Positions 44,557-60,268 of a stretch of DNA of 64,000 nucleotides are shown one piece after another. The stretch is from Crambe crambe. Its lineage: Eukaryota; Porifera; Demospongiae; Poecilosclerida; Crambeidae. The position numbers and the translations under genes are program-made. The DNA lies in NCBI GenBank assembly GCA_963924555.1, contig OZ004594.1, positions 4,433,563 to 4,497,562 of the forward strand, in the 5' to 3' direction. The notes beneath the pieces are model-generated. The model was given only the letters and a program-made list of their open reading frames with translations, did not search any database and was not told the DNA's origin. Numbering within the stretch: position 1 is the first letter of the stretch; each line of letters opens with the position of its first letter.

Positions 44557-45378
44557 ACAGATAAATTACCGGACACTTTTTCTGGCATCTGGTTGATATT
44601 AGGAGCCCGAAATTGATCTAGAATCCTGATTTTCAGCTGTGGCTGTTAATTAATATAGATTTTATACATCATTAAAGCAGGTGTCCAAAAAAATCATATA
44701 CCAGTTTATGGCAAGTTTTCTAGGTATGATCATATGAATAATTGTTCATGGGAGAGCAGATCAAGTACATTGGTGCTATATATGGAGGGTCATAGGTCCA
44801 TCCCTACTTAAAGAGCACTATGGCGCTCTCTGATTGGTTTGTTTGAAATCATTTATTATAATAATTGTTATAGGTTACTGTACTGTTACATGGTAGTCTT
44901 GTGAACAAAACCCTATCCGCTTAAAAGCGGAAGGAAGGTTCATGAGATAAGTTACATGATTGGAGTGGGCAGTTTTGCTGAGTGAGTATTGAAATGGCTA
45001 CCTGAATTTGTTCCTCAAAAAGCATCTCCAAGGTTAGCTCCCGTGAATTTAAAGTAGCTACAGATATTGAACCAACTTATGAAATTAGCAGCAGCACATT
45101 GTCAAGTGCCTCATGTCCCATAAATATCCCTAAACCTCAAGAAGCACATGGAGAAACTAAAGCTTTTCAAGAGATGACTCATCTTGAGGTGGCAACTTCT
45201 AGAGAGCACATAAGAATTGCAGATGGTAATTTTGCAAACCCCCCGAGCATATTATTGGACCTGGAACATGCTGTATAACAGGACAATTTTGGTGGAGGTA
45301 AAATTTCGATACTTTCAGTGATCAGTCTATCTATCAAATTTTTTTCTATTGAATGATTATAATTAATAAGGACATGTG

Positions 45379-45490
45379 TAGAGAATCAGTGTGCGCTTGT
45401 TCTGTTTGTTCAGAATCAGTGTGTACTCGTTCTGCTCATTCAGAATCAGTGTGTACTTGTTCTGCTCGTGTGTGCTTGTTCTGCTCATTC
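45379..45490. repeat. Tandem repeat, about 32-bp unit
   Basis: CAGAATCAGTGTG, then a variable CTTGTTCTG segment and TTC, recurs three to four times. Apparent open frames here come from the repeat. Confidence 0.8.
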
Positions 45491-46086
45491 ATACTTTGTT
45501 CAATGTTCACTATGGTCCTTAATTGATACATTAAGTCGGCTGATAACTTACTTCTGGTCCACTTTATTCCCTCCTGCTGTAAGAACCATAAGAAGCCGCT
45601 GCAAAGAAGGCCATACCTTGAAATAGATGAAGAAATGGTAAATGAAACTGGAGACTCAACAGCTGTGAAGCATTTTCTGAAGCAGTTCTGAAGCACATGT
45701 GCGAAAATGATAGACTTTACTGAGACCATTGAAATTCTTCATCTGTATTGTCATTCTGTGATTAACAAAATAGTAAAAACCTCCTGCATGGTGGTTCTAA
45801 AAATTTTTAGTGATAAAATTATCACAATTTTATCTTCAAGTATGACATTTTACAATTCCCAAAAAATCTTGCATGATTATTTCAGCAATACGTAAGTGAG
45901 TCAAGTAACCACCCATCACCAAACTCAAGAATCACAGCAATAATATTATCAAAACTACTATTCCTACTTCACTCCTGGCCTTCCTAGGAGTGAAGTAGGA
46001 ATGAAGGGGGAGTGAAGAGTATTGATTTAAGTTGTGATATATATAGGCGTGGTTATTGAAATCAGGAGGGCTAGGAGTGAGCTAAA

Positions 46087-46148
46087 TTTTATGGCTATCC
46101 CTACTTCAAGTTTTATTTAGAAGAAATTTTTTATGCTCACTTGTTTAA
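46087..46148 (-). repeat. Dispersed repeat, copy 1
   Basis: About 60 bp (minus strand includes AAGTAGGGATAGCCATAAAA) recur in the opposite orientation at 63938-63999, the edge of the window, with few mismatches. Confidence 0.8.
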
Positions 46149-46843
46149 TTAAAAATGGCTGAACCCGTCTTTGATATCATCAGCTATTTTCAGTCTATAG
46201 CTAGACAATGATAGCAAAAGCAAAATATAATAAGCCCTTTTACCTGGTCCTGAAATCCACTGCCCGTTCTTGTTCTTCAATGAAATACCACTCAATTTCT
46301 CCCAACAAAATCCTGGAAGAGTTTCTACCCTGTCCTGACTCTACCTCCCTCACAACCACCTAATATTAGTAGTGCACTATGACTATGTGCAAATCCTTGC
46401 TCTGCTGGTATAGACTAAAATTAATGTGGTAGACAAGAAAAACCTGACAGTTGTACTTCACTCCTTGGTTTGAAAAGTAGTCTCATGTGAGATGAGTGGA
46501 GCACAGATTTCCATTCAAAGCTGCTAATAGAAAGTTTGATTATCTTCTTATGAGTGTATTGGAAGTCAGAATATGCATTTTAATGATTCGTGGATTGCTT
46601 TAGATGCCATTTTTCATAGAGCCTTGGTTCCAAATAGGTGATGTATACCTCGTATATTGCCTCCTAGGTATAAACTTCATCCTTCACAATACTACAATCT
46701 CAATCGTAATGGTAGAAAATATTTTTGAGAAATCACTTTAAAAGAGTGTTAGTAGAATGACCAAGGAACACCAACCAAGCTTTTTACAGTGAAAGAGTTT
46801 CCTGAAATTGATTGAAAGCCAGTAGCTACCATTCCAGAATGTG

Positions 46844-46996
46844 ATACAGTGAACTCCCTTTAATCTGGCCACCTTTAGGGCCAGCAGAAGTGACCTGATT
46901 AGAGGGGTGGACTCATTTCAGGGGTGGATAAAAGTGTCCTGAGAATACCGGGGTGGCCTCATTTCAGAGGTCCTGATCAGAGGGAGTTCACTGTAT
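46844..46996. repeat. 153-bp element with ATACAGTGAACTCCCT ends
   Basis: ATACAGTGAACTCCCTTTAA on the left mirrors AGGGAGTTCACTGTAT on the right. Its right end was carried along in the duplication at 53084. Confidence 0.85.
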
Positions 46997-47092
46997 ACCT
47001 GTATACTACTATAGTGTAGTACTTATGATCTCCCTTTACCATGTTGAAACCCTTTGCCAATTAACACACATCAGTCTTCCTTTTCCCTTAAC

Positions 47093-47237
47093 AGACACTT
47101 CCTGTATGACCCAAGAGGATATTGAAAGGACTTGGTGTGTACTTGTTTGTGGCCTTCTCTATCACCATTATATGCTGTCTACTAGCTACACTGTGCTGGG
47201 GATGTCGAGACCAACCCTGACCCAGGAAGTCAGTCAA
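47093..47237 (+). other. 2A-like (GDVETNP) N-terminal exon of the NLR relic
   Basis: Positions 47198-47230 read GDVETNPDPGS. GDVETNPGP is the consensus of 2A ribosome-skipping peptides; here the final Gly is Asp. A hydrophobic stretch (GVYLFVAFSITIICCLLATL) precedes it in another frame, as in 2A signals that double as signal peptides. The frame of the motif is closed by a stop at 47183-47185. A donor at 47238 joins it in phase (one base, A) to the death-domain exon at 47305, giving GSQSIELISS. Sea urchin NLRs are reported to begin with 2A sequences. Confidence 0.6.
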
Positions 47238-47304
47238 GTAGTTATGGCTATGCTTTGCATGCAATAGCAGTAGAAACAATACAATTTTAGTAGTATTTTC
47301 ATAG

Positions 47305-47586
47305 TTGAATTGATTTCCTCCAATTTTGCCGACATTCAAAATTGTCTGTGGGAAGCAAGGACCAAGTGGTTCCAGCTACATCTCCCAATTGGCAACCTTC
47401 AAGTGTTGAGGGCCAACTATTGTGATGACCAGGATAAGTGCTTTACTTTCATGTTGGTGGAGTGGTTGAATGGATGTGGGGGTGAGATCTCATGGAAAGC
47501 TGTTGTGTTCGCTCTGATCAAGCCTACCGTGGGATTTAAGAGCTTAGCTGAGAAAATAGTAAAGGAGGAAAACGTTTTCCTTGATG
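47305..47586 (+). other. Death-domain exon of the NLR relic
   Basis: It reads CLWEARTKWFQLHLPIG, CFTFMLVEWLNGCGG, SWKAVVFALIKP, FKSLAEKI. It is open throughout, starts in phase 1 and ends GAT G|GTAAGT. It is clearly related to the death domain of the ankyrin gene at 28577-28867, with the same exon phase. Confidence 0.85.
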
Positions 47587-47789
47587 GTAAGTTAGTATAA
47601 TCTGTAGTACTGATATTTGATGTAGCAAACATAATGATTTTTTCTATCTGACCCTAGAATGTCTGTAACTAGCTGAACTTTGTCTTGTAGTTCTGGCCAC
47701 ATTAATGTCATGTAGCCTCCTTAACAGCAAGGCACATCAGACAATGTCAAAATGAGGCTATAAAATATTGACCAGACTCTCTCTTATAG

Positions 47790-48071
47790 CCCCTCCAATT
47801 GGAGTGATGATTACTGGGGGCAACCCCTCAGTGGAGGAGAAATACTGCCTTTCCTGCACAGTCTCAGGTGCTGAAGATTTCAGTCCTACCATCACATACT
47901 GCTGGAGTCACAATGGAGTAGTGCTGGTTGAATCTTTAGATAGCACTTTCTCTTTCCCTGTTCTCTCTCTGTCCCATGCTGGTCAATACACTTGCCAAAT
48001 CAACCTCACTTCCCCTTTCCTCAAGGACACCATCACTGCCACTAGTAACACTCACAACATCTCTTTCAAAG
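47790..48071 (+). other. Ig-like exon between death domain and NACHT
   Basis: A single exon, phase 1 at both ends, encoding an Ig-like fold: KYCLSCTVSGAED, ITYCWSHNGVVLVE, then LSHAGQYTCQINL, with the strand B and F cysteines, the Trp after strand C and the D-x-G-x-Y-x-C type motif (here HAGQYTC). It is open throughout in this copy. An Ig domain is unexpected next to a cytosolic death domain. Confidence 0.8.
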
Positions 48072-50845
48072 GTAATCATTGAAGAAGAAAGTAAAATTAA
48101 TACATATTAAAATTTTAAATCAGTTATTCTGTGTTGTAGGTTGTCCTGTGACTCCTCCATCATATCCAATTGACTCCACCTCATGTCTGTCTACGATGGA
48201 AGGTCCAAAACTTCCTATGGAAGGAGAAGTTCCAAAAGGTGTGCTCAATCTTTCTTGAATGTACAGAAGATATATGAAAGGGCAGTGCCGGATGGGACAG
48301 GCGTCCATGGTTTATTTCTTGCACATGCGTTATACACATAGCTATAATTATTTGTGGGTAAAAATTTGTGGTTTTTTTAACCACGAAAACCACGAAAATA
48401 TTACTACTAGAAAATAACCCACTATACAGTGTTATAGGCCTACAATCAACCAGACAAAATTACAACATTAGCAGGAGACTTGCTTGTTGTTGCATGTTTC
48501 CCTTGCAACTAGAGAAAAATCTGAAACCATGTCATAATAATAGAATAATAGAGTGAGCCAAAATTTTTTGTAATGACATAGATATTGTGTGGAGCAAAAG
48601 TTTCTAGATCAGACAATGCATAACAATTTTCAGCCATTAGCCATAACAATAAACACTACATTATCGGATAGACTTCTAATACCTGTAATTTGTATATTGC
48701 AGATCTCCTTCAAAAAACTATTCCACAGCAAACACAAGACCTTAAAAATGAATTTATCGACATATCAATTCAAACGTATGACAAAATTATAGAGAAGGAT
48801 ATTGATGTCAATCGATTCAAAGCTCGCCTCATGAGTTTACCGATTAAATATAAAGAAAAGCACGAAGATTTCTTCCAATAAATTGAGAATGAACTAGAAA
48901 AAGAGTCGACCATCAATAGTATTTGGATGAAGTTGAGTAAATACTGGAATTTTATGAATTACACACTCTTAGAAAGCCTTATTTGTAACATTGGAGATCG
49001 TTCTCTCAAGCAGAATATGAAGTTCACTGGAAACTTTTCGACGTAACACTCGACTGTGTGACCTTGCCGAGCATTATCCAGCAGTTGAAAGTAGACCTAG
49101 CGAAGCGGATCTGAAGGAGTTTGTACTTAGACTGGGAGACATACACTTTGGAGCAACTAGAAGAGTTGAAAGGTCACATCATCCGCAAGTTCCTCCTTCC
49201 CTTCTTTGCCCTCATCTTGAAGAAAGTATCACATGGCAGTTTGATAGTCACATGGTTGCTGCCTGCTCAGATCGCCTCCACTTTAGTGCAGGACCTGGAG
49301 AACACTGACAATAAAGGATTCTTCAAAATCGAATGCATGACTGTCAATGGTAAGGAATATAAATATTCGAATATTCCAAAGTATGTAGCCTTCCTGAAGG
49401 ACACCTATTCCACCATGGAGGGCAAGAACCTCGCTGCTTTCAAACTGGAAGGGATAGATGAGGAGATTGATCAGAGTGAAATTGACAGCTTCACCAAGAG
49501 TACGATTAGGGGAGACAAAGATGCTGTCATCTACAAGAAATACCTAATGACAGAAGATGAAGTAGCTCAGGTGACATGTAAAACTAAATATAAGAACCCA
49601 CAACTGGTTCTGATCGAAGGAGCTCCAGGTGTGGGCAAGACCACATTCTGTTTCAAGTGGTCTCGGGGCCAATGTCTAAATGACCACACCCTACTGGTCC
49701 TCCTTCCCCTATGAGACAACAGAGTGAAGTCAGCCAAAAGTATCTCTGACCTCTTCCACCACCCTCAGCTCCAGGGGGCCATAGCACAGGAAGTGGAGAG
49801 GAGCCAAGGAGAGGGTGTGGTCCTGTGGCTGGAAGCCTGGGATGAACTGGAACAAAGAATGAGGGAAGAGTCTTTGAATTAGTACATGGTTGCAAGCTAC
49901 CCAAAGCTACCATAATCATAACCAGCCGACCATGGGCCACAAACCCAATTGTCAAGAGCACTTCAACCCAAGTGGACCAGCATATCGAACTTGTCACGAC
50001 TCCTACTTTAGAGTTAAATCGAGTATTGAGGGAAGAGAGGATTCGTCCTGACATTCGTAGCAAATTTTTGGACTATGTGAACTTTTATCCAGCAATGAAG
50101 GCAGCCATGCACACTCCTGTGACTGCCAACATAGTTACTGATGTATTCAAGTGGAGCCGAGACATGGAGTCAACCCCCCCAGCCACTAGCTGTTACCCAA
50201 CTCTACACAGTGTATACTACTGATGCAGCACTTTTCAAGTCATAATTAAGGCACATGGCAAACAGTCCTGGAAGACTGGATCTCTTGAGGACCTCCCTCC
50301 AGATATGCATCAACAACTGCTGGCCCTAAGCAAACTGGCTTGGGAAGGAATCATGAAGCAACAGCTGACATTCAGTAATGCTGATATCAGTGGAGTGACT
50401 CTAGGATTGATGGAATCAGTGAAAGAGCTCTATCATGGACAGGATGCCGAGTTCTCCTACCACTTCATCCATCTGATGCTTCAAGAGTTTCTAGCTGCCT
50501 ACCACATCACACAGTTGCCTCTCCACACACAACAGCAGCTAATAAGAGAACATGTCAAAGTAGGTCATCTGAGCGTGGTGATGATATTCTATTTTGGTCT
50601 CTCAAAGTTTAATACCTTCACTTCAGAAATGATTCGAGAGCATATCTCAGATTATGGAAGGTCAGCTGCCTATCACTGGATGTATGAAGCTGGTGATACT
50701 GAGGCAGTTTCTAATCTGCTATCATCTCGTGAGTTAGTAAGAGTGAGATCATCTCATGAATGGAGTCCTCTTGATTATTATGTGGTGGGCCATTCTATAG
50801 CATATTCTCACAGCAAGTGGGAATTGAACTTTTGAGGGAATAGAA

Positions 50846-51598
50846 ATGTTTTCCAAAGGGTTGATGAACATCAGAGCAGTAACTTGGAAAGGAAAAATAA
50901 CAAGTGCTGATTTTGAGGACTGTGGCATTGAACATTTTGTAAACATCCCTCATGCTATACTCCAGCAGTTTATTAAATTGGGTTTTAAAAACAACAAACT
51001 TGATGTAATTTCCTCAACTCTTTTGTCTGAACTCCTCACATGTGCACTAACGAGCTTAAGGACTTTAATATTGGGTTCTTGTGGTATCACCAGTGAGGGA
51101 GCTGTGCAGTTGTCAGCAGGTCTTGCCATTAATAAGTCACTTACCACATTAGAACTAAATTGGAACCCAATAGGAGATGTTGGAGCAGCTTCCATCGGTG
51201 ATGCGATCAAAACTAATGCAGTGTTAAAACACCTTAATATATGTAACTGTGAAATTACCAGTGAGGGAGCTGTGCAGTTGTCAGCTGGTCTTACTGTCAA
51301 TAAATCACTCTCCAGATTATTACTAAATAGGAACCCAATAGGAGATATTGGAGCAGCTTCCATTGGTGATGCGATTAAAACTAATGCAGTGTTAGAACAC
51401 CTTAATATAGGTGACTATGAAATAACATCACAAGGATGCATTCACATCACTCCAGCACTATCTGAAAACTCCACCTTGTTAGAATTACAGATGTATGGCA
51501 ATGCTATTGGAGTGGAAGGAGCTAAGGCAATGAGTGAGATGTTAGAGAAAAACATTTCACTAAAGAACCTATATCTACATTATGATTATACATTTTGA
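50846..51598 (+). other. LRR block of the NLR relic
   Basis: A 250-codon open frame with leucine-rich repeats of the NLR ribonuclease-inhibitor type. Two adjacent units are near copies: ITSEGAVQLSAGL, NPIGD, GAASIGDAIKTNAVL at about 51087-51255, repeated at 51255-51423. The tandem copy points to recent internal duplication. Confidence 0.85.
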
Positions 51599-51724
51599 AG
51601 AAGGAGTTGATGTAATCCTATCAAGTCTACAGAGGAACACGAGTTTAACAGAACTCTGGCTATCCCCGAGATACAAGCGACCAGCAGACCCTAGAGTGTG
51701 GTGGAATTTATAAGGTGAGGATTG

Positions 51725-53083
51725 TCAGGGTTTCATTCAAGGAGGGAGGTGCAGGGGAAGCTTCCCCTCCAAATAGCTAAACTTCTCTCCCAAACTGACC
51801 CAGCTTCCCCCCCCCCCCCCAAGATCTTGCCAAAGAAAGAATTTTAAGACAAGTAGGATCCAAAAAATACTTACTCAATAATTGGCTCATCATACTTTCC
51901 TTTGTTCTTCTATACTAAATAATGTTTAAAAGAGTATAGGCTGGATAACTCTCATTTTGCTCATGGATGACTGAGATTTCCTCATGTCACAATTGCAGCT
52001 GTACAGTCAACATTTACATGGTGACCTTGATTTTCACAGATCTGAAAGCCTGATGAGTTTCAACCATTGTCGAAGAAAAAGAAAAAAAAAAAAGAAAGAA
52101 AGAAAGAAAGAAAACAAATAAACAATAAAATAATAATAATAAATTGACCCCCCAAAATTAATAGTGACTACTTTTTTTGCATAATTATCACTATACACCT
52201 TTTTGTATAATTGAACACTTTGCTCAATTTCTTTGTGCTTTTAAACACATCACTCACTTTGCATCTTTCACTTTGTATCTTTTACACACATCACTCACTT
52301 TGCATCTTTCACTTTGTATCTTTTACACATAAAAGTTATTGCTTAGACTTATGTAGTCCTGCAGGATGTTAATCTTGGGAGGTGTGGCTGTAGCTCTCCC
52401 ACACATTCTGCACTTCGTCAAACAGGAAGTACTGTATGTGTACATTCAGGACTATGCTAGTCTCACTTGCTAACCTGAGGGTAGAAGGGGATCTGTAGTA
52501 GGGATCATGCAGCTTGGGCAGTAATACTGGCATTGTTCATGTGCATGTAGTATTAGAATTTGAGTTTGGCTACGGCAGTACTGTACCATTTTTTACTTGG
52601 TTACTATAAGTTGCTTCTCTTAAAGTTGCCTGGCTTAGAGTTTTGTGAATTTTCAGGTAAGTCTTCATTGGTGGGTAGCTACTATCATATATAGCAACCA
52701 ATGATCCTGACAGGGACTGACACTTTCTCTTTGACTTAAGCATTCTGACCACCCTGATTGAAGTGAGCCAAGTGAGTTCCACACTTGCGAATAATTACCT
52801 TTCACCCTATGAGTGTAGCTAAATAACAATAGCAATAATAACAATAACAATAATAACTCTGCATGTCTGCGTGTACTGTAATTGCATAATAGTATTTATT
52901 CATCCCACACCCCCCACTGGTTGGATAGATCGTTCCAATTTCTCAGAAGATTTACTCACTCCCAGACATTCCGTAATGTATGATATATGTGTAGAGTCAC
53001 TTTCTAATTTTTTTCCAGTGCAGGAGGCAGAATGATTGCTACCTCGTGGTGTGGACCATTTGGTCTGCATTTCAGGGATCCTG
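51725..53083. other. Spacer with simple and tandem repeats
   Basis: No gene seen. It holds a C-run near 51809-51822, a GAAA-rich tract at about 52079-52115, and a 47-bp tandem duplication at about 52242-52332 (ACACATCACTCACTTTGCAT as unit start). Confidence 0.65.
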
Positions 53084-53860
53084 GGAGTTCACTCTATACT
53101 ACGACTTATGATCTCCCTTTACCATGTTGAAAACCCTTTAACACACATCAAATAATTTTGAGTCTTCCTTTTCCCTTAACAGACACTTCCTGTATGTGGT
53201 GGAGTGGTTGAATGGATGTGGGGGTGAGATCTTGTGGAAAGCTGTTGTGTCCGCTCTGATCAAGCCCACCGTGGGATTTTAGAGCTTAGCTGAGAAAATG
53301 GTAAAGGAGGAAAAGTCTTCCTTGATGGTAAGTTAGTAGCTATAATCTACATACTGATATTTGATGTAGCAAGCATAATGATTTTTTCTATCTGACCCTA
53401 GAATGTCTATGACCAAGTTACTTAACTAGCTGCAGTGATGCTACCATAACTTTGTCTTGCCACATTAATGTCATATATCTATGATGTCATGTAGCCCCCT
53501 TAGCAGCAAAGCCAAGGCACACCAGATAATGTCAATTAGAGGCTCTAGACTTGATTTATAGCCCCTCCAATCAAAGTGGTGATTTCTGGGAACAACCCCT
53601 CAGTGCAGGAGAAATATTGCCTTTCCTGCACTGTATCAGGTGCTGAAGATTTCAATCCTCTGCTGGAGTCACAATGGAGCAGTGCTGGTTGAGTCTTTAG
53701 ACAACACTCTATCTTTCCCTTCTCTCTCTCTGTCCCATGCTGGTCAATACACTTGCCAAATCAACCTCACCTCCCCTTTCCTCAAGGACTCCACTAGCAA
53801 CACTCACAACATCTCTTTCAAAGGTAATTATTGAAGAGGAAAATAAAAAATTAATCGGTA
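53084..53860 (+). pseudogene. Partial duplicate of the death-domain/Ig front of the NLR relic
   Basis: This aligns with 46982-48100 from within the right end of the inverted-repeat element through the Ig-like exon and its donor. A deletion of about 345 bp removes the 2A region and first half of the death domain (CTTCCTGTATG joins TGGTGGAGTGG). The remaining death-domain frame has a TAG (GGATTTTAGAGC), and the Ig exon has small deletions (SFPSLSLSHAGQYTCQINL is still readable). It is non-functional. Confidence 0.85.
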
Positions 53861-54615
53861 CATGTAGTCTATACTTTAAATTTTATGTTGATATAGTTTT
53901 AAACCTCTACTGAAAACAACACAGATGTTTGTCACTATAGCTAGCTATAACTGACAGACATGCATAGCTATGACATGCATCAGTATAATAAATACAGGTC
54001 ACATAGCTAGTGTCATGACTTCAAAATCATAACACATAGCTACACAACATGAAGGCTATAACATGAAGGCTTTTATCATGTATACTATCATGATAAAATG
54101 TTGGTTAGTTGCTACACCAGCTATAGCTATAACTACTAAAAAGTGGAACCTCCAATAATAAAAGGACAATCAGAAAGAGGACAAACCTCTCAAATACGAA
54201 GTATACAGAATAACCTATAGCTACGATTAAATGGCTAGAATCATTATTATTATCAATGGCAGGCTACTCAATTGTATCATGAATTGGTGGCTGTTCTATT
54301 ATAAGCCTGGGTCCTCATGACTAACAAATAAACTAAAGAACTGCACTAGCTATGACTGTAGCTATACATATACCTACGTATAGTTCTGGCAACAGTTAGT
54401 GCAGGTTGCCAATTATAAATTAATTAATATTGACCACACATTAATATAGACCAAACATTAATATAGACCAAAAAGACTAGCTATGTATATCACAAATTTT
54501 ATATTAATTAGGTTACAGATGAGCTAGCTTTTACACTACGGTAGCTAGTCATAATTATGAACAAAGAAACAAATAGGGTAGGACTTCGGTAATATGTAGC
54601 ATTATTTTGTTATTA
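53861..54615. other. AT-rich spacer
   Basis: Low-complexity AT-rich DNA with many AGCTA words and a partial copy of an element containing CCTCCAATAATAAAAGGACA near 54148. Nothing else seen. Confidence 0.5.
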
Positions 54616-54619
54616 ATTC

Positions 54620-54780
54620 AGGTGTCCAGAAGCTTCAGGACGTCAGAGTTTCATGACCATCAGTCAATAGGTCTCTCTCCCAGCATTGAAGCTTGAAGCT
54701 GACCTCCTGTATGGAGAGGAACTATACAAGAACTTACAAGAGACATTATTCAGCTATAAGATAGTTAATGATGTAACCAT
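54620..54780 (+). pseudogene. Relic of an SRCR-kinase last exon
   Basis: GGTGTCCAGAAGCTTCAGGA and CTCCTGTATGGAGAGGAACT match the final exon of the intact kinase (59521-59715), including its intron-exon border (ATTAATTCAG|GTGTCC), so it is a genomic and not a processed copy. An internal stretch (coding DTKLLKWSEEDRCVHP in the intact gene) is missing. Confidence 0.78.
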
Positions 54781-55179
54781 AATAGTGTGCTCCATCAATC
54801 ATGTATTATCATTATTGAGTGGTAATTATGTGTAATAACCTCCAACTAGTAGAGTGTGGTTATAGTATGCTCCATTAATTATAATTCTTGTTAATTTCTT
54901 TATTGAGTGTTATTTTTAGTCATGTCATGTGTTATCAATTTAAATGTTAACCTTCAGCTAGTTATGCATGCACATCAATAGACCCCTAAACCAGGGATAT
55001 CAGATGCAAAGTGCATTACAGCACCATAGCTAATTAGCTATGTTTTACACAGTTTGCAATTGGTTGGGGAAACATTAATGATTATGGTAAAGGGTTCATT
55101 TCCAAAAAATGGCCTATACATAATGCGCATGCGTCAACGAGTGATAATAAGATTCGGTTTTCCGTTATTTCGTCCATAG

Positions 55180-59727
<4,548 letters not shown>

Positions 59728-60268
59728 CCACAAGACATACAGAAGTGTGTGCTCCATAGCTAATTTTTTCCCAGTAAAAACAATAGTGCACTTATTTACT
59801 GCACTCTCACACATTTCTTCATTGACTTTTCTCTGCATGTAGAAAGCTTTATCATTGAATGATGAATTAATGGTCAGTGTTTCAAGCACCTGTTGAAGTT
59901 CCACCCCATACTTAACAATAATTCCTAAGGTTCTCCCTGAGTATATATTGGTAGACCATTAATGGACAATGAATCACATGCCTTTAAAAGTCATAAGCAT
60001 GTGTGATTTAACCACAATGACAACAACTACTAGTCTACTCGACTACAAACAACAGCAAACAACAACAACAACAACAACAATAACAACAAATAAACAAAGT
60101 ATCTTCAGTGTGCAATATCATAAAGGTGTCTCAGGCTATCCCATAGCTGGAAATGCCCAATACAATGCAAAAACTAGAAAGCTACATAAGCAGCACAGTG
60201 ATTCCATAAGAGGGTATCTTATAGTCATCTTGGGGATTGTCTGTTTCCTCCATCATAGGATTGATGGC
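59728..60268. other. Kinase 3' flank with (AAC)n
   Basis: No gene seen. The part at 60009-60128 (AACCACAATGACAACAACTA, AAC tract, ATCTTCAGTGTGCAATATCA) is duplicated at 31833-31965 and probably belongs to the ancestral 3' flank of the kinase gene. Confidence 0.6.

Larger units (their letters stand above)
44557..46843. other. Degenerate spacer
   Basis: No intact gene. It holds an open but isolated stretch at about 45015-45225 (EPTYEISSSTLSSASCPI) ending at a possible donor, a tandem repeat near 45379-45490, a hairpin at about 45961-45996 (CTACTTCACTCCT / AGGAGTGAAGTAG), and one member of a dispersed repeat at 46087-46148. Confidence 0.55.
47093..51720 (+). pseudogene. Broken NLR-type gene: 2A-like, death domain, Ig-like, NACHT, LRR
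   Basis: A decayed host gene of the sponge NACHT/LRR class. In order: a 2A-like motif exon (47093-47237), a death-domain exon (47305-47586), an Ig-like exon (47790-48071), a linker exon (48140-48238), the pre-NACHT helical region (from 48703), the NACHT ATPase (49121-50223 in pieces) and LRRs (50846-51598). The Walker A is GAPGVGKT at about 49621 and the Walker B-like segment is VVLWLEAWDELEQ at about 49814. Reading frames are interrupted at least six times, including TAA at 48879-48881, TGA at 49712-49714 and TAG near 49880, with frame changes near 49870-49960, 50220 and 50835. Intact relatives would be cytosolic sensors of microbes or damage. Confidence 0.82.

Noticed and set aside
47106-47240. 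Frame starting MTQEDIERTW as the true N-terminus of the NLR relic
   Set aside because: It stays open, but the 2A-like motif and the phase match to the death-domain exon are in a different frame, so this frame is not the ancestral one near the splice site.
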